Shown in pieces: positions 1-7,227 of a stretch of DNA of 64,000 bases. The position numbers and the translations under genes were made by a program. The number at the start of each line of letters is the position of its first letter. Position 1 is the first letter of the stretch. This DNA comes from Cauispirillum nitrogeniifigens (GTDB lineage Bacteria; Pseudomonadota; Alphaproteobacteria; Rhodospirillales; Rhodospirillaceae). Under the pieces are notes generated by a model that did no database searches, was not told the origin of the DNA, and saw only the letters and a program-made list of their open reading frames with translations. Where the stretch lies: assembly GCF_049800675.1 (NCBI RefSeq), contig NZ_JBLOOT010000001.1, forward strand, positions 558,001-622,000, given 5' to 3'.

Positions 1-2
1 AG

Positions 3-287
3 AAGGGCGAACGCAGCCCGGTGCTGTGGGAAACGGTGCTCGGCCTGCTGCTGTTGCTGGGCGCGGCCCTGCTGTACCTGACCAACACCCAGCGCATCAC
101 CGAGCAGAACCTGTTCGCCGCGACCGTGGCGGTGCAGGCCATCCCGTTCCTGTCGGCCACCCTGATGCGCATTATCGAGCGCCGCCAGGGAAGCTCGCGC
201 CTGATCGGCTGGATCGGCCGGGTCCTGGCGCGCGGCCCGCAGGCGGTGCCCCCGGCCCCGCAGACGGCCACGGCCGACACCCCCTGA
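3..287 (+). CDS. Membrane protein, C-terminal end only (5' part outside the window)
   Basis: The reading frame is open to the left edge, so this is the 3' end of a longer gene; the GTG at 21 is probably internal. About 94 codons are visible. They show two hydrophobic stretches, one around VLGLLLLLGAALLYLT and one around LFAATVAVQAIPFLSATLM. These are followed by a short basic segment (RIIERRQG) and a Pro/Ala-rich tail. This looks like the last two membrane helices and the cytoplasmic end of an inner-membrane protein. The family cannot be named from this fragment. Confidence 0.6.
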   Translation, partial: KGERSPVLWETVLGLLLLLGAALLYLTNTQRITEQNLFAATVAVQAIPFLSATLMRIIERRQGSSRLIGWIGRVLARGPQAVPPAPQTATADTP

Positions 288-321
288 CACCGCAACCGCC
301 TTCGGGACAGAGACCACGATC

Positions 322-729
322 GTGACGACCGCCCGCTCCTCCCTCCTCCCCCTCCTTGGCTTCGGCCTCGGCCTGGGTCTGGTGCTCGCCGCGACTGGCG
401 GCGGGCGCTCCGCCTTCGCGGCAATCGACTGCGACAGCGCCGTCGAGGCCGCCGACCTGATGACCTGCGCCAAGCAGGACATGGTCACCGCCGAGAAGCG
501 CGTGGCCGACCTGGAACGCCGGACCGTGGCGGCGCTGCGTCCCGACGGGCGCGACGTCTTCATCAAGGTTCAGGAGGCATGGAAGGCGTGGCGGGATGCC
601 GAGTGCGCCTGGGTGGCCTACGACATCGACACGGGCAAGAACGACAGCCTCATCCTGGCCACCTGCCGGGCCGACATGACGCTGACCCGCGCCGACGAGT
701 TGGAAGCCACGCTGGAAACGGTGCACTGA
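322..729 (+). CDS. Secreted LprI-like (DUF1311) protein
   Basis: Small exported protein of 135 residues with a GTG start. Residues 1-33 form a signal peptide ending in SAFA. The mature part has four cysteines (C37, C49, one in AECAW, one in LATCRA) and the motif WKAWRDAEC, typical of the LprI/DUF1311 family. Characterised members bind lysozyme in the periplasm or on the surface; many others have no known role. The gene follows the preceding partial gene after about 35 bases and may share its transcript. The family call rests on the cysteine pattern and the W..WRD.EC motif. Lysozyme inhibition itself is only inferred. Confidence 0.65.
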   Translation: MTTARSSLLPLLGFGLGLGLVLAATGGGRSAFAAIDCDSAVEAADLMTCAKQDMVTAEKRVADLERRTVAALRPDGRDVFIKVQEAWKAWRDAECAWVAYDIDTGKNDSLILATCRADMTLTRADELEATLETVH

Positions 730-766
730 AACAGCGCATCGTTGGTGTAGCTCCGCCCCCCCTGCC

Positions 767-1846
767 CTATCCCTGGACCGGGCGCACGGCCACGGAGTCC
801 CAGCGCCATGCGCGCTGTCCCGCCGACACGCGGACGCCGCCGATCCAGCGCGGCCGGGGACCGCAGGTCAGCCAGTCGGCACGGCCGGCGAGCAGCGCCC
901 GGCCGGTGGAGGTCAACGCCAGGCGGCGCTCGAACGGGCCGGCCGTGGGGGGACTGTCGGGCGTCACGGCGACCGCCGGGTCGTCGGCCTCCAGCAGCCG
1001 GCGCAGGATGGGCAGGACCATGAGACCGCCCAGGTAGACCAGCGGCTCGATGGCCTCGTAACGCAGAAACAGATCGCCGACCGTCGCCGGCCCGGCCTCC
1101 AGGGCCTGCAACAGCAGGCGTTCCGTCAGGCCCAGGCCGTCGCGGCGCCACGGCAGTTCCGCCAGATGGCGCACCAGCGCCGGCGCCATGAGCGGCAGGG
1201 CCGGCGTGCCGCCGCAGGCCAGGACATGCAGCGGCATCGGCGTCGGCGCCCGCAGGGCCTGCCACACCCGCGCCCCCAGCGAAACCTGCCCCGGCGCCAC
1301 CGGCCGGCGGCGCGGCCACAGGCTGCGCAGGTCATCGGCCGAAAGCTGACCGAGCCCCCGGAAGGGCGTCACGCCGGGAAAGCGGTCGATGCAGATCAGC
1401 TCCACGCCGCGCCGGGCCGGGCCCTCGGCGATGCGGGCCAGCACGCGGGCCAGCAGGAGCTGATCATAGGTATCGTGCTCGAACCACAGCACTAGCCGCT
1501 CCGCCGCCAGACCTCCGGCGCCGCACAGCGCGGTGTCGAGGGCGGCGTCCTCGGCCTCCAGGCGGCGCAGGGCACGCGATGCCTCTATGCCATATTCTTC
1601 GGCCAGGAAATCGGCGCGCACCCGCAGAAGGTCAGGCCCTTCGGGCACCGGCCCCTGGCAGATCGGATCGGCGTACTCGACGAAGCCCCCGACGAACCCC
1701 GCCTGGCGCAGCCCCTCGCGGATGTCGCTGCCGCAGCGCAGGTGGACGGTCGGCTGCCCCCCGTCCGGGGCGGCGCACCCCGGCGCGGCATCGGCGGTCG
1801 AGGCGATCCCGGCGAAGGGTGGCGCGGCGACGCTGCTGTGAACCAT
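767..1846 (-). CDS. DUF1835 domain-containing protein
   Basis: 359-residue soluble protein. After a low-complexity start it shows the DUF1835 pattern, a Rossmann-like beginning (VHLRCGSDIREGLRQAG) followed by the hallmark WFEHDTYDQLLLARVL. The C-terminal half, around GLTERLLLQALEAGPATVGDLF, resembles a winged-helix region. The biochemical function of this family is not established. The gene stands alone on the minus strand, separated from the upstream CHAP-domain gene by a clear terminator at 1906-1930. Confidence 0.7.
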   Translation of the reverse strand: MVHSSVAAPPFAGIASTADAAPGCAAPDGGQPTVHLRCGSDIREGLRQAGFVGGFVEYADPICQGPVPEGPDLLRVRADFLAEEYGIEASRALRRLEAEDAALDTALCGAGGLAAERLVLWFEHDTYDQLLLARVLARIAEGPARRGVELICIDRFPGVTPFRGLGQLSADDLRSLWPRRRPVAPGQVSLGARVWQALRAPTPMPLHVLACGGTPALPLMAPALVRHLAELPWRRDGLGLTERLLLQALEAGPATVGDLFLRYEAIEPLVYLGGLMVLPILRRLLEADDPAVAVTPDSPPTAGPFERRLALTSTGRALLAGRADWLTCGPRPRWIGGVRVSAGQRAWRWDSVAVRPVQG

Positions 1847-1905
1847 GGGGGGCTCTCCCTGGGGGCGGACGAAGCGTCTGCTGACGCGGCCCCATACTGG
1901 GGAGC

Positions 1906-1930
1906 AAAAAAGGCGGCCGTGTGGCCGCCC
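1906..1930 (-). terminator. Rho-independent terminator after the CHAP gene
   Basis: On the minus strand a 7-bp perfect GC stem (GGCGGCC, loop acac, GGCCGCC) is followed directly by a run of six T. It lies about 30 bases after the stop codon of the CHAP-domain gene, so it should end that transcript before the DUF1835 gene. Confidence 0.85.
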
Positions 1931-1961
1931 GAAAGAAATCCAGAGGTAGAGGAAACGCCGC

Positions 1962-2603
1962 TCAGCGGCGCACGTCCGCCTGCTGAGGCTTGGGCAGAGA
2001 CACCGGAATGGGCGTCATGACCTGCGGCTTGGACAGCGGCAGGGGCTGGCGCACGGCCTGCTGGAGGGGCTGCTGCACGGTGCGCTGCACCGCCTGATGC
2101 ACCCCGGCGGCGCGGCCGGCGCCCTGCGGGTAGATGAAACCGTTGGTCGGATAGCGGGTGGTGCCGTAGTCGCCGACCGGGGTGTACCACACCCGCACCT
2201 GGGTCCAGTCGTTCTTCGGCGACACGTCGAGGATGCCGACGGCGCTGTCGATGCGGCCCTTGCGGCGGCCACGGTCCCAGTTGGCGTGATCGACCAGGAT
2301 GCGGCGGTTGTCGATGACCTGACGGACCACGGCGACGTGGCCCTGACGCAGTTGCGACGTCCGCTTGAACACCAGCACCGAGCCTTCGCGCGGGGCCTGA
2401 CCCCGGCCATAGACCCCGGCGGCAGCGTCCCACCAGCGCCATGCGTCGCCGGAGAGGTCGATGGAGGAGATGGAACGGGCGTAGGGAACGCAACTCCAGT
2501 AGCCGCTCTTGGGCAGCGCCTGCGCGTCCGGTGCGGACATCATGGTCATCGTCAAAATGGACGCCGCCAGAAGCAGCACTCGAACCCGTGGCGAAACCTG
2601 CAT
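1962..2603 (-). CDS. Secreted CHAP-domain cysteine hydrolase
   Basis: 213 residues. A signal peptide of about 29 residues (ending PDAQA) is followed at once by the CHAP domain. The catalytic Cys is C38 in WSCVPYARS, the His is H89 in QGHVAVV, and a third polar residue lies in VDHANW. CHAP enzymes are NlpC/P60-type amidases that cleave peptidoglycan stem peptides or cross-bridges in the periplasm, so a cell-wall role is likely. The last 70 residues are rich in Gln and Pro and look unstructured. It is transcribed alone and ends at the terminator 1906-1930. Confidence 0.8.
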   Translation of the reverse strand: MQVSPRVRVLLLAASILTMTMMSAPDAQALPKSGYWSCVPYARSISSIDLSGDAWRWWDAAAGVYGRGQAPREGSVLVFKRTSQLRQGHVAVVRQVIDNRRILVDHANWDRGRRKGRIDSAVGILDVSPKNDWTQVRVWYTPVGDYGTTRYPTNGFIYPQGAGRAAGVHQAVQRTVQQPLQQAVRQPLPLSKPQVMTPIPVSLPKPQQADVRR

Positions 2604-2630
2604 CGTCCCGTTGTTCCCTGCACCCTTCCG

Positions 2631-2650
2631 GCCGCCCTTTCAGGGGCGGC
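2631..2650 (-). terminator. Hairpin at the 3' end of the GNAT gene, possible terminator
   Basis: A 7-bp perfect stem (GCCGCCC / GGGCGGC, 6-base loop) overlaps the stop codon of the acetyltransferase gene. There is no T-run on the minus strand, so factor-independent termination is uncertain. Confidence 0.35.
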
Positions 2651-3251
2651 GCGCTCGATGATCCGCGGTCTGGGCCGCGTTGTCTCCCGTGCCGGGAGCG
2701 GGAGACGCATCCACGCCCATACCCACTCCGCCTAAAGAGGTATCCACGAGGCCACGCAGTCCGTCAAGCGCTCCTGTCTGCAATTCCAGCCCAAGGAAGC
2801 GATTTAGGTCCACCGGCCCCGGCAAACGGAGCAATTCCGCTAAATTTCGGCGAAATCCGAAGCGGCTGTAATAGGGTTCGTCGCCGACCAGGAGGACGAT
2901 TCGGTGCCCCAGGGCGCGCGCGCGGGCCAGCCCCTCCGTCATCAAAAGAGTGCCGACTCCTGTCTTGCGCAACCCGCCCTGCACGGCGATCGGCCCCAGC
3001 AGCAGCGCCGGGACACGCTGCCCCCCCACGCCGTCGCCAGCCGCATCGGCGACGATGTCGATGGGCCAGAAGCGCAGGGTGCCGCGCAGGGAGCCGTCCT
3101 CTTCCTCGGCCACCAGGCACAGGTCGGGGATGGGGGCAACGCCCTCGCGCAGGCGATAGACGGTCTTCTTGTGGCGGTCGGGCCCGAAGGACTCTTCGAG
3201 CAGGGCTTCGATCGGCGCCGCGTGCCGCGGCTGTTCGGGAACGATGTGCAT
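2640..3251 (-). CDS. GNAT family N-acetyltransferase
   Basis: 203 residues from the ATG at 3251. An upstream in-frame start would add a low-complexity Arg/Pro stretch, so the shorter form beginning MHIVPEQPRHAAPIEALL is preferred. The GNAT fold is recognisable: a substrate helix (ALLEESFG), the acetyl-CoA motif LLLGPIAVQGGLRKTGVGTLLM, and the C-terminal motif DEPYYSRFGF. It resembles the YhbS-type subgroup. The substrate is not predictable. It lies about 80 bases downstream of the gamma-glutamylcyclotransferase-like gene on the same strand and may be co-transcribed with it. Confidence 0.8.
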   Translation of the reverse strand: MHIVPEQPRHAAPIEALLEESFGPDRHKKTVYRLREGVAPIPDLCLVAEEEDGSLRGTLRFWPIDIVADAAGDGVGGQRVPALLLGPIAVQGGLRKTGVGTLLMTEGLARARALGHRIVLLVGDEPYYSRFGFRRNLAELLRLPGPVDLNRFLGLELQTGALDGLRGLVDTSLGGVGMGVDASPAPGTGDNAAQTADHRARRP

Positions 3252-3331
3252 GATCACTCTCTGGATCGGCCGCGCCCGTGGCGGGCGGCCGGCGACGTCG
3301 TGGCGGGGCGGGGAGGAACGGATGGCGCGTC

Positions 3332-3922
3332 TCAGGCGCCCCACGCCCCGGCGTGCGAAGGCTGGTCGCCCGCCAGGCGGGCGCGGCAGCGGGCCTTGAT
3401 GTCCTCCCACACGGCATCCGGCGGGCCTTCCGGCCCGGTCTTGCCGTACAGCGCCATCAGGCCGTGAGCCATCAGCAGGGCGAGCGGCTTTTCAGTGCGC
3501 CGCCAGTGCCCCAGGTCCCACGGATGGCCGCTATCGCGGAGCCGTTCGGTGGCGAGGAAGACCCGCGCCGGGCACCGTCGTCGTCGCTCCCGGCCGTCCG
3601 CCGTCCCCTCGACCGCCTCCACCTCCAGCGGATGGAGGGCGTAGCCCGGCCCCTCGTAGAAGCGCAGCCGGCTCCACGCCTCGCCGTCCAGGCCATGCAG
3701 CAGGGCGCCGTCGACCACCGCCTCGGCCGGCGCCGGGTGGGGCACCAGCATGGGGAACGGCTCGCCGTGCACCCGCCGGCGATGGAAGCCGCGCGCATGC
3801 GCCGGCTGGCGCGTCAGCGACCGCATGGCGGCGGGGCCGAGGACCACGTGCAGGATGTCGTCATCCAGCAGGCTGCCGAACACGAACAAGGGGCCTTGGT
3901 GGCGGGTCGGGAGGGTGCCCAT
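3332..3922 (-). CDS. Gamma-glutamylcyclotransferase-like (AIG2/GGCT fold) protein
   Basis: 196 residues. The N-terminus carries the GGCT signature FVFGSLLDDDIL (the YGSL loop that binds the gamma-glutamyl group). The central FYEGPGYALHPLEVE contains the conserved acidic residue used in catalysis. Family members release 5-oxoproline from gamma-glutamyl amines or peptides in the cytosol; the true substrate here is unknown. The C-terminal 60 residues (RCPARVFLATERL onward) are an addition to the minimal domain. A tiny ORF with a strong ribosome site sits about 60 bases upstream at 3982-4038. Confidence 0.75.
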   Translation of the reverse strand: MGTLPTRHQGPLFVFGSLLDDDILHVVLGPAAMRSLTRQPAHARGFHRRRVHGEPFPMLVPHPAPAEAVVDGALLHGLDGEAWSRLRFYEGPGYALHPLEVEAVEGTADGRERRRRCPARVFLATERLRDSGHPWDLGHWRRTEKPLALLMAHGLMALYGKTGPEGPPDAVWEDIKARCRARLAGDQPSHAGAWGA

Positions 3923-3981
3923 GGCTCATCCCCCAGGAAAGGAACGGTCAGCCGCGCGGGGCGGCCGGTGGCGCGCGGCCC

Positions 3982-4038
3982 TCAGCGGGCGCGCCCTCGT
4001 CGTCGTTCCGCCGCGAGGCGGATCACACGGTCGGTCAT
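3982..4038 (-). CDS. Possible 18-residue leader peptide or small protein
   Basis: A very short ORF encoding MTDRVIRLAAERRRGRAR. On the minus strand its ATG is preceded at about 4 bases by a very strong purine-rich ribosome site, AGGGAGGGG. Codons 12-14 are three CGA arginine codons in a row, a codon that looks rare in the neighbouring genes. It ends 59 bases before the start of the gamma-glutamylcyclotransferase-like gene. It could be a regulatory upstream ORF, a genuine micro-protein, or chance. Only the ribosome site and the codon run support it. Confidence 0.3.
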   Translation of the reverse strand: MTDRVIRLAAERRRGRAR

Positions 4039-4186
4039 GTGCCCCTCCCTTCGTCGCGGCGGCGCCGGATGTGTTCCCATGGACTGTGCATAGGCAATGC
4101 CGCGCCCGGACGCAAGCCAAAAGCAGCGAACACCGGGGCCATCTCGCCCGTTCTCCTGGCGGAGACAATGTTGGGAGATCACCGCC

Positions 4187-4399
4187 ATGGCTTCGCCGCA
4201 CGGCAACAGCCCCATCACCGGCCGCCGCGACAGCACCGGCGCCGACGTCCTGCGCATCATCCTGGCAATCCTGCTGCCGCCCCTGGGCGTCTTCTTCCAG
4301 GTGGGCCTGGGACTGCACTTCTGGATCAACATCCTGCTGACGCTGTTGGGGTACATCCCCGGCATCATCCACGCCATCTGGGTGATCGCCCGGCGGTAG
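4187..4399 (+). CDS. YqaE/Pmp3-family small membrane protein (UPF0057)
   Basis: 70 residues from the ATG at 4187. After a short polar N-terminus it shows the two-helix Pmp3 pattern: DVLRIILAILLPPLGVFF, then a loop, then LLTLLGYIPGIIHAIWVI and a basic end (ARR). Pmp3/YqaE proteins are tiny hydrophobic inner-membrane proteins linked to salt, cold and membrane-potential stress. The PPLGV and GYIPGIIHA motifs are diagnostic. It is followed by two more small membrane proteins on the same strand, suggesting an envelope-stress group. Confidence 0.85.
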   Translation: MASPHGNSPITGRRDSTGADVLRIILAILLPPLGVFFQVGLGLHFWINILLTLLGYIPGIIHAIWVIARR

Positions 4400-4462
4400 T
4401 CGAACCCACCCCGGCGGCTGTTCGTTGGTCGTCATGATCCTCAGCACCGGAAGGCAAGCCCC

Positions 4463-4732
4463 ATGCGCGCGGGAACCTGGGCCACCGTCATCGCCATTCT
4501 GATCATCATCGCCATCGGTTGGTGGGTCATCGACTGGTCCACCCCGGACCCGGTGCCGGCCAGCGCCGAGAACCGGCCGGTCGCCACCGAGCCCGCGCCC
4601 CCCGCCGAGCAGCGCCAGCAGCAGGGCGAGGCGCCAGGTCAGGAGGCACCGGACCAGGAGGCACCGGGGGCGGCGGACCCGCAGCAGACCGTGGGCCAGC
4701 CCGCCCCCGCCGACCCGCGCCCGGCCGACTGA
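4463..4732 (+). CDS. Small membrane-anchored protein with a disordered tail
   Basis: 89 residues. One N-terminal membrane helix (TWATVIAILIIIAIGWWVI) is followed by an acidic, Pro/Ala/Gln/Glu-rich tail with repeated APGQEAPDQEAPG-type units. This suggests a single-pass protein with its tail outside the cytoplasm. No family is recognised. Codon use and the tight spacing (11 bases) to the following DUF2892 gene support it being real. Confidence 0.6.
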   Translation: MRAGTWATVIAILIIIAIGWWVIDWSTPDPVPASAENRPVATEPAPPAEQRQQQGEAPGQEAPDQEAPGAADPQQTVGQPAPADPRPAD

Positions 4733-4743
4733 GGGGGAATGCC

Positions 4744-5205
4744 ATGTCCCCCGCCAGCAGCGCCACGCGGGTCAGCGCCAACACCGCTCCGCGCATCAAC
4801 GCCGCCATAGAGGACGACATCCGCGAACGGCTGATCGCCTATGCCGCCCGCCTCGATGCCATCGAGGGGCGGCTGCGCGAGCTTGACCGCGAATGGGACA
4901 TCGAGCGGGCCATCGAGGCCAACGCCGCCACCCTCGCCTTGTCTGGAGTACTGCTGGCGGTGCTGCACGACCGCCGCTGGCTGGTCCTGCCGGCGCTGGT
5001 GACGGCCTTCCTGTTGCAGCATGCGCTACAGGGATGGTGCCCGCCGGTGCCGGTGCTGCGCCGCCTCGGCTTCCGCACGCCGGCAGAGATCGCCCGCGAA
5101 CGCATGGCCCTGAAGGCGTTGCGCGGCGACTTCGAGGGGGTCACGACATTTGAAGCGCGCGATACCCGCGACCGCGCCACCGAGGCCCTGCGCGCCACCC
5201 ACTGA
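4744..5205 (+). CDS. DUF2892 (YgaP-type transmembrane domain) protein
   Basis: 153 residues from the ATG at 4744, which follows the preceding stop closely and has a GGGGGAATGCC ribosome region. The N-terminal third is a charged helix (ERLIAYAARLDAIEGRLRELD). It is followed by the DUF2892 two-helix unit, ending in the hallmark GWCPPVPVLRRLGFRTPAE. That unit also forms the membrane part of the rhodanese YgaP. Here there is no rhodanese domain. The role is unknown; it presumably sits in the inner membrane with cytoplasmic ends. Confidence 0.75.
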   Translation: MSPASSATRVSANTAPRINAAIEDDIRERLIAYAARLDAIEGRLRELDREWDIERAIEANAATLALSGVLLAVLHDRRWLVLPALVTAFLLQHALQGWCPPVPVLRRLGFRTPAEIARERMALKALRGDFEGVTTFEARDTRDRATEALRATH

Positions 5206-5319
5206 CGGCGGCGGAACGCCGGGCGATTAATTAGCATATCCTCATCTTCCCCCTTCTGCCGCGCCCGCCAAGCGGGCACAATGGCGGCAACAACCAGACT
5301 CAAAGGGGGAAGCGCGTCC

Positions 5320-5997
5320 ATGATCCTGCACCTGCCCGGCCTTTTCGATGCCCGCGCCCTGGCCTTCGTCGACGAGGTCCTGGAGCGCGCGGTGTTCAAC
5401 GATGGCGCCCTGACCGCCGGTCAGGCGGCCAAGCACCTCAAGCGCAACCAGGAACTCGACCGCAACCGCACCCCCGGCGCGGCGGAGATCGAGCGTCTGG
5501 TGGTCGCCGCCCTGTCGGCCAACCGCGACTTCCAGGACTTCGCCCTGCCGCAGGGGTTCTCCCGCCCCATCGTCAGCCGCTACGAGCCGGGCATGGAATA
5601 CGGCCGCCACGTCGACAACCCCATCCTGTCGAGTGGCGGGCGGTCCATGCGCACGGACGTGTCGGTGACGGTGTTCCTCAGCGATCCGGCGGACTATGAC
5701 GGCGGCGCCCTCATCCATGTGGTGGACGGGGTGGAGCGCGAATACAAGCCGGCGCGCGGCGACGCCGTGGCTTACACCACCGGCACGCCGCACCGGGTGA
5801 GTGAAGTCACGCGCGGCGCCCGCGTCGCCGCCATCCTGTGGGCCCAGAGCATCGTCGCCGATCCGCACCGGCGCGGCATCCTGACCGGCTTCCACAAGGT
5901 CCATCACATGCTGTCCGAGGAACGGCCGGAGGCGCCGGAAACCGAAATGTTCCTGGAGAGCTATTACAATCTGGTGCGTTTGTGGGCGCAGATGTAA
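5320..5997 (+). CDS. PKHD-type Fe(II)/2-oxoglutarate hydroxylase (PiuC/YbiX family)
   Basis: 225 residues starting at the ATG at 5320, which has the ribosome site AAAGGGGGA; an earlier in-frame ATG at 5281 lacks one. It is collinear with PiuC/YbiX. The iron triad is visible as H and D in YGRHVDNP and H in TGTPHRVSEVTRGAR, where the Arg binds 2-oxoglutarate. Members are often linked to iron starvation and siderophore uptake, but no TonB receptor is present here. The substrate is unknown. The MFS gene follows after 9 bases, suggesting co-transcription. Confidence 0.88.
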   Translation: MILHLPGLFDARALAFVDEVLERAVFNDGALTAGQAAKHLKRNQELDRNRTPGAAEIERLVVAALSANRDFQDFALPQGFSRPIVSRYEPGMEYGRHVDNPILSSGGRSMRTDVSVTVFLSDPADYDGGALIHVVDGVEREYKPARGDAVAYTTGTPHRVSEVTRGARVAAILWAQSIVADPHRRGILTGFHKVHHMLSEERPEAPETEMFLESYYNLVRLWAQM

Positions 5998-6006
5998 CCT
6001 TGCCCC

Positions 6007-7227
6007 ATGCTGACCACCAAGGTGCCTTCGCTGGCCGTCCTGGCGGTGGCGGAGGTGCTGGCCCTGGCCCTGTGGTTTTCGGCCTCGGCGGTGGTGCCCG
6101 CGCTGCGCGCCGAATATGCCCTTGACGCCTTCCAGACCGCCGCGTTCACCAGCGCAGTGCAGGTCGGCTTCGTCGCGGGCACGCTGATCAGCGCCCTCCT
6201 CGGCCTGGCCGACCGGCTGGACCCGCGCAAATTCATCATGCTGTCGGCGCTGGTCGCGGGCATCGCCAACGGCGCCATCCTGGTGATGGAGCCGACCAAC
6301 CCGCTGGTCGCCCTGCTGCGCTTCATCACCGGCATGGGCATGGCCGGCATCTATCCGGTGGGCATGAAGCTCGCCGCCACCTGGGCGCGCCAGGGGCCGC
6401 GCGGCGACTTGGGCCTGCTGGTCGGCCTGCTGGTCGGCGCGGTGACGCTGGGGTCGGCCTCGCCGCACCTGTTCAACGCCCTGGGCGGGCTGGACTGGCG
6501 GTTCACCATCGCCGCCACGTCAGTAGCCGCCGTGCTGGCGGCGTTGATCATCCCGCTGGCCGGCATCGGCCCCAACGTCGCCAAGGCGCCGCCGTTCAAC
6601 CCGGCCGCCGCCTTCAGCGGCTTCACCAACCCGGCCCTGCGGCTAGCCAACTTCGGCTACCTGGGCCACATGTGGGAACTCTACGCCATGTGGGCGTGGA
6701 TCGTGGTGTTCCTGCACGCCAGCTTCAGCGCCACCATGCCCGAGGCCGAGGCCGCCGAGTGGGCCAAGCTGGCGGCCTTCGCCACCGTCGCCGCCGGCGC
6801 CGTGGGCAGCCTGGGTGGCGGCCTGTTCGCCGACCGCTGGGGGCGCACCACCCTGACCATCCTGGCCCTGGCGGTCAGCGGCGCCTGTTCGCTGCTGGTC
6901 GGCGTGCTGTTCGGCGGGCCGCCGGGGCTGCTCATCGCCCTGTGCATCGTCTGGGGCGTGGCCGTGGTGGCCGACAGCGCCCAGTTCTCCGCCAGCATCA
7001 CGGAACTGGCCGACCGCTCGCTGATCGGCACCATGCTGACGGTGCAGACCTCGGTGGGGTTCCTGCTGACCCTGGCGACCATCCACCTCATCCCGCTGGT
7101 GGCCGAGGCGGTGGGCTGGCGCTGGGCGTTCTCCGTGCTGGCCATCGGCCCGGCCATCGGCATCTGGGCCATGGCCCGCCTGCGCGCCCGACCCGAGGCC
7201 GTCAAGCTAGCCGGCGGGCGGCGCTAA
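6007..7227 (+). CDS. Major facilitator superfamily transporter
   Basis: 406 residues, consistent with 12 membrane helices. The loop between helices 2 and 3 (GLADRLDPRKFI) and its repeat in the second half (GGLFADRWGRTTLT) are the MFS motif A. The N-terminal LALWFSASAVVPAL is typical of the CynX/NarK-like exporter or antiporter groups. The transported compound cannot be predicted. The last 21 bases overlap the end of the opposite-strand PcfJ-like gene. Confidence 0.85.
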   Translation: MLTTKVPSLAVLAVAEVLALALWFSASAVVPALRAEYALDAFQTAAFTSAVQVGFVAGTLISALLGLADRLDPRKFIMLSALVAGIANGAILVMEPTNPLVALLRFITGMGMAGIYPVGMKLAATWARQGPRGDLGLLVGLLVGAVTLGSASPHLFNALGGLDWRFTIAATSVAAVLAALIIPLAGIGPNVAKAPPFNPAAAFSGFTNPALRLANFGYLGHMWELYAMWAWIVVFLHASFSATMPEAEAAEWAKLAAFATVAAGAVGSLGGGLFADRWGRTTLTILALAVSGACSLLVGVLFGGPPGLLIALCIVWGVAVVADSAQFSASITELADRSLIGTMLTVQTSVGFLLTLATIHLIPLVAEAVGWRWAFSVLAIGPAIGIWAMARLRARPEAVKLAGGRR

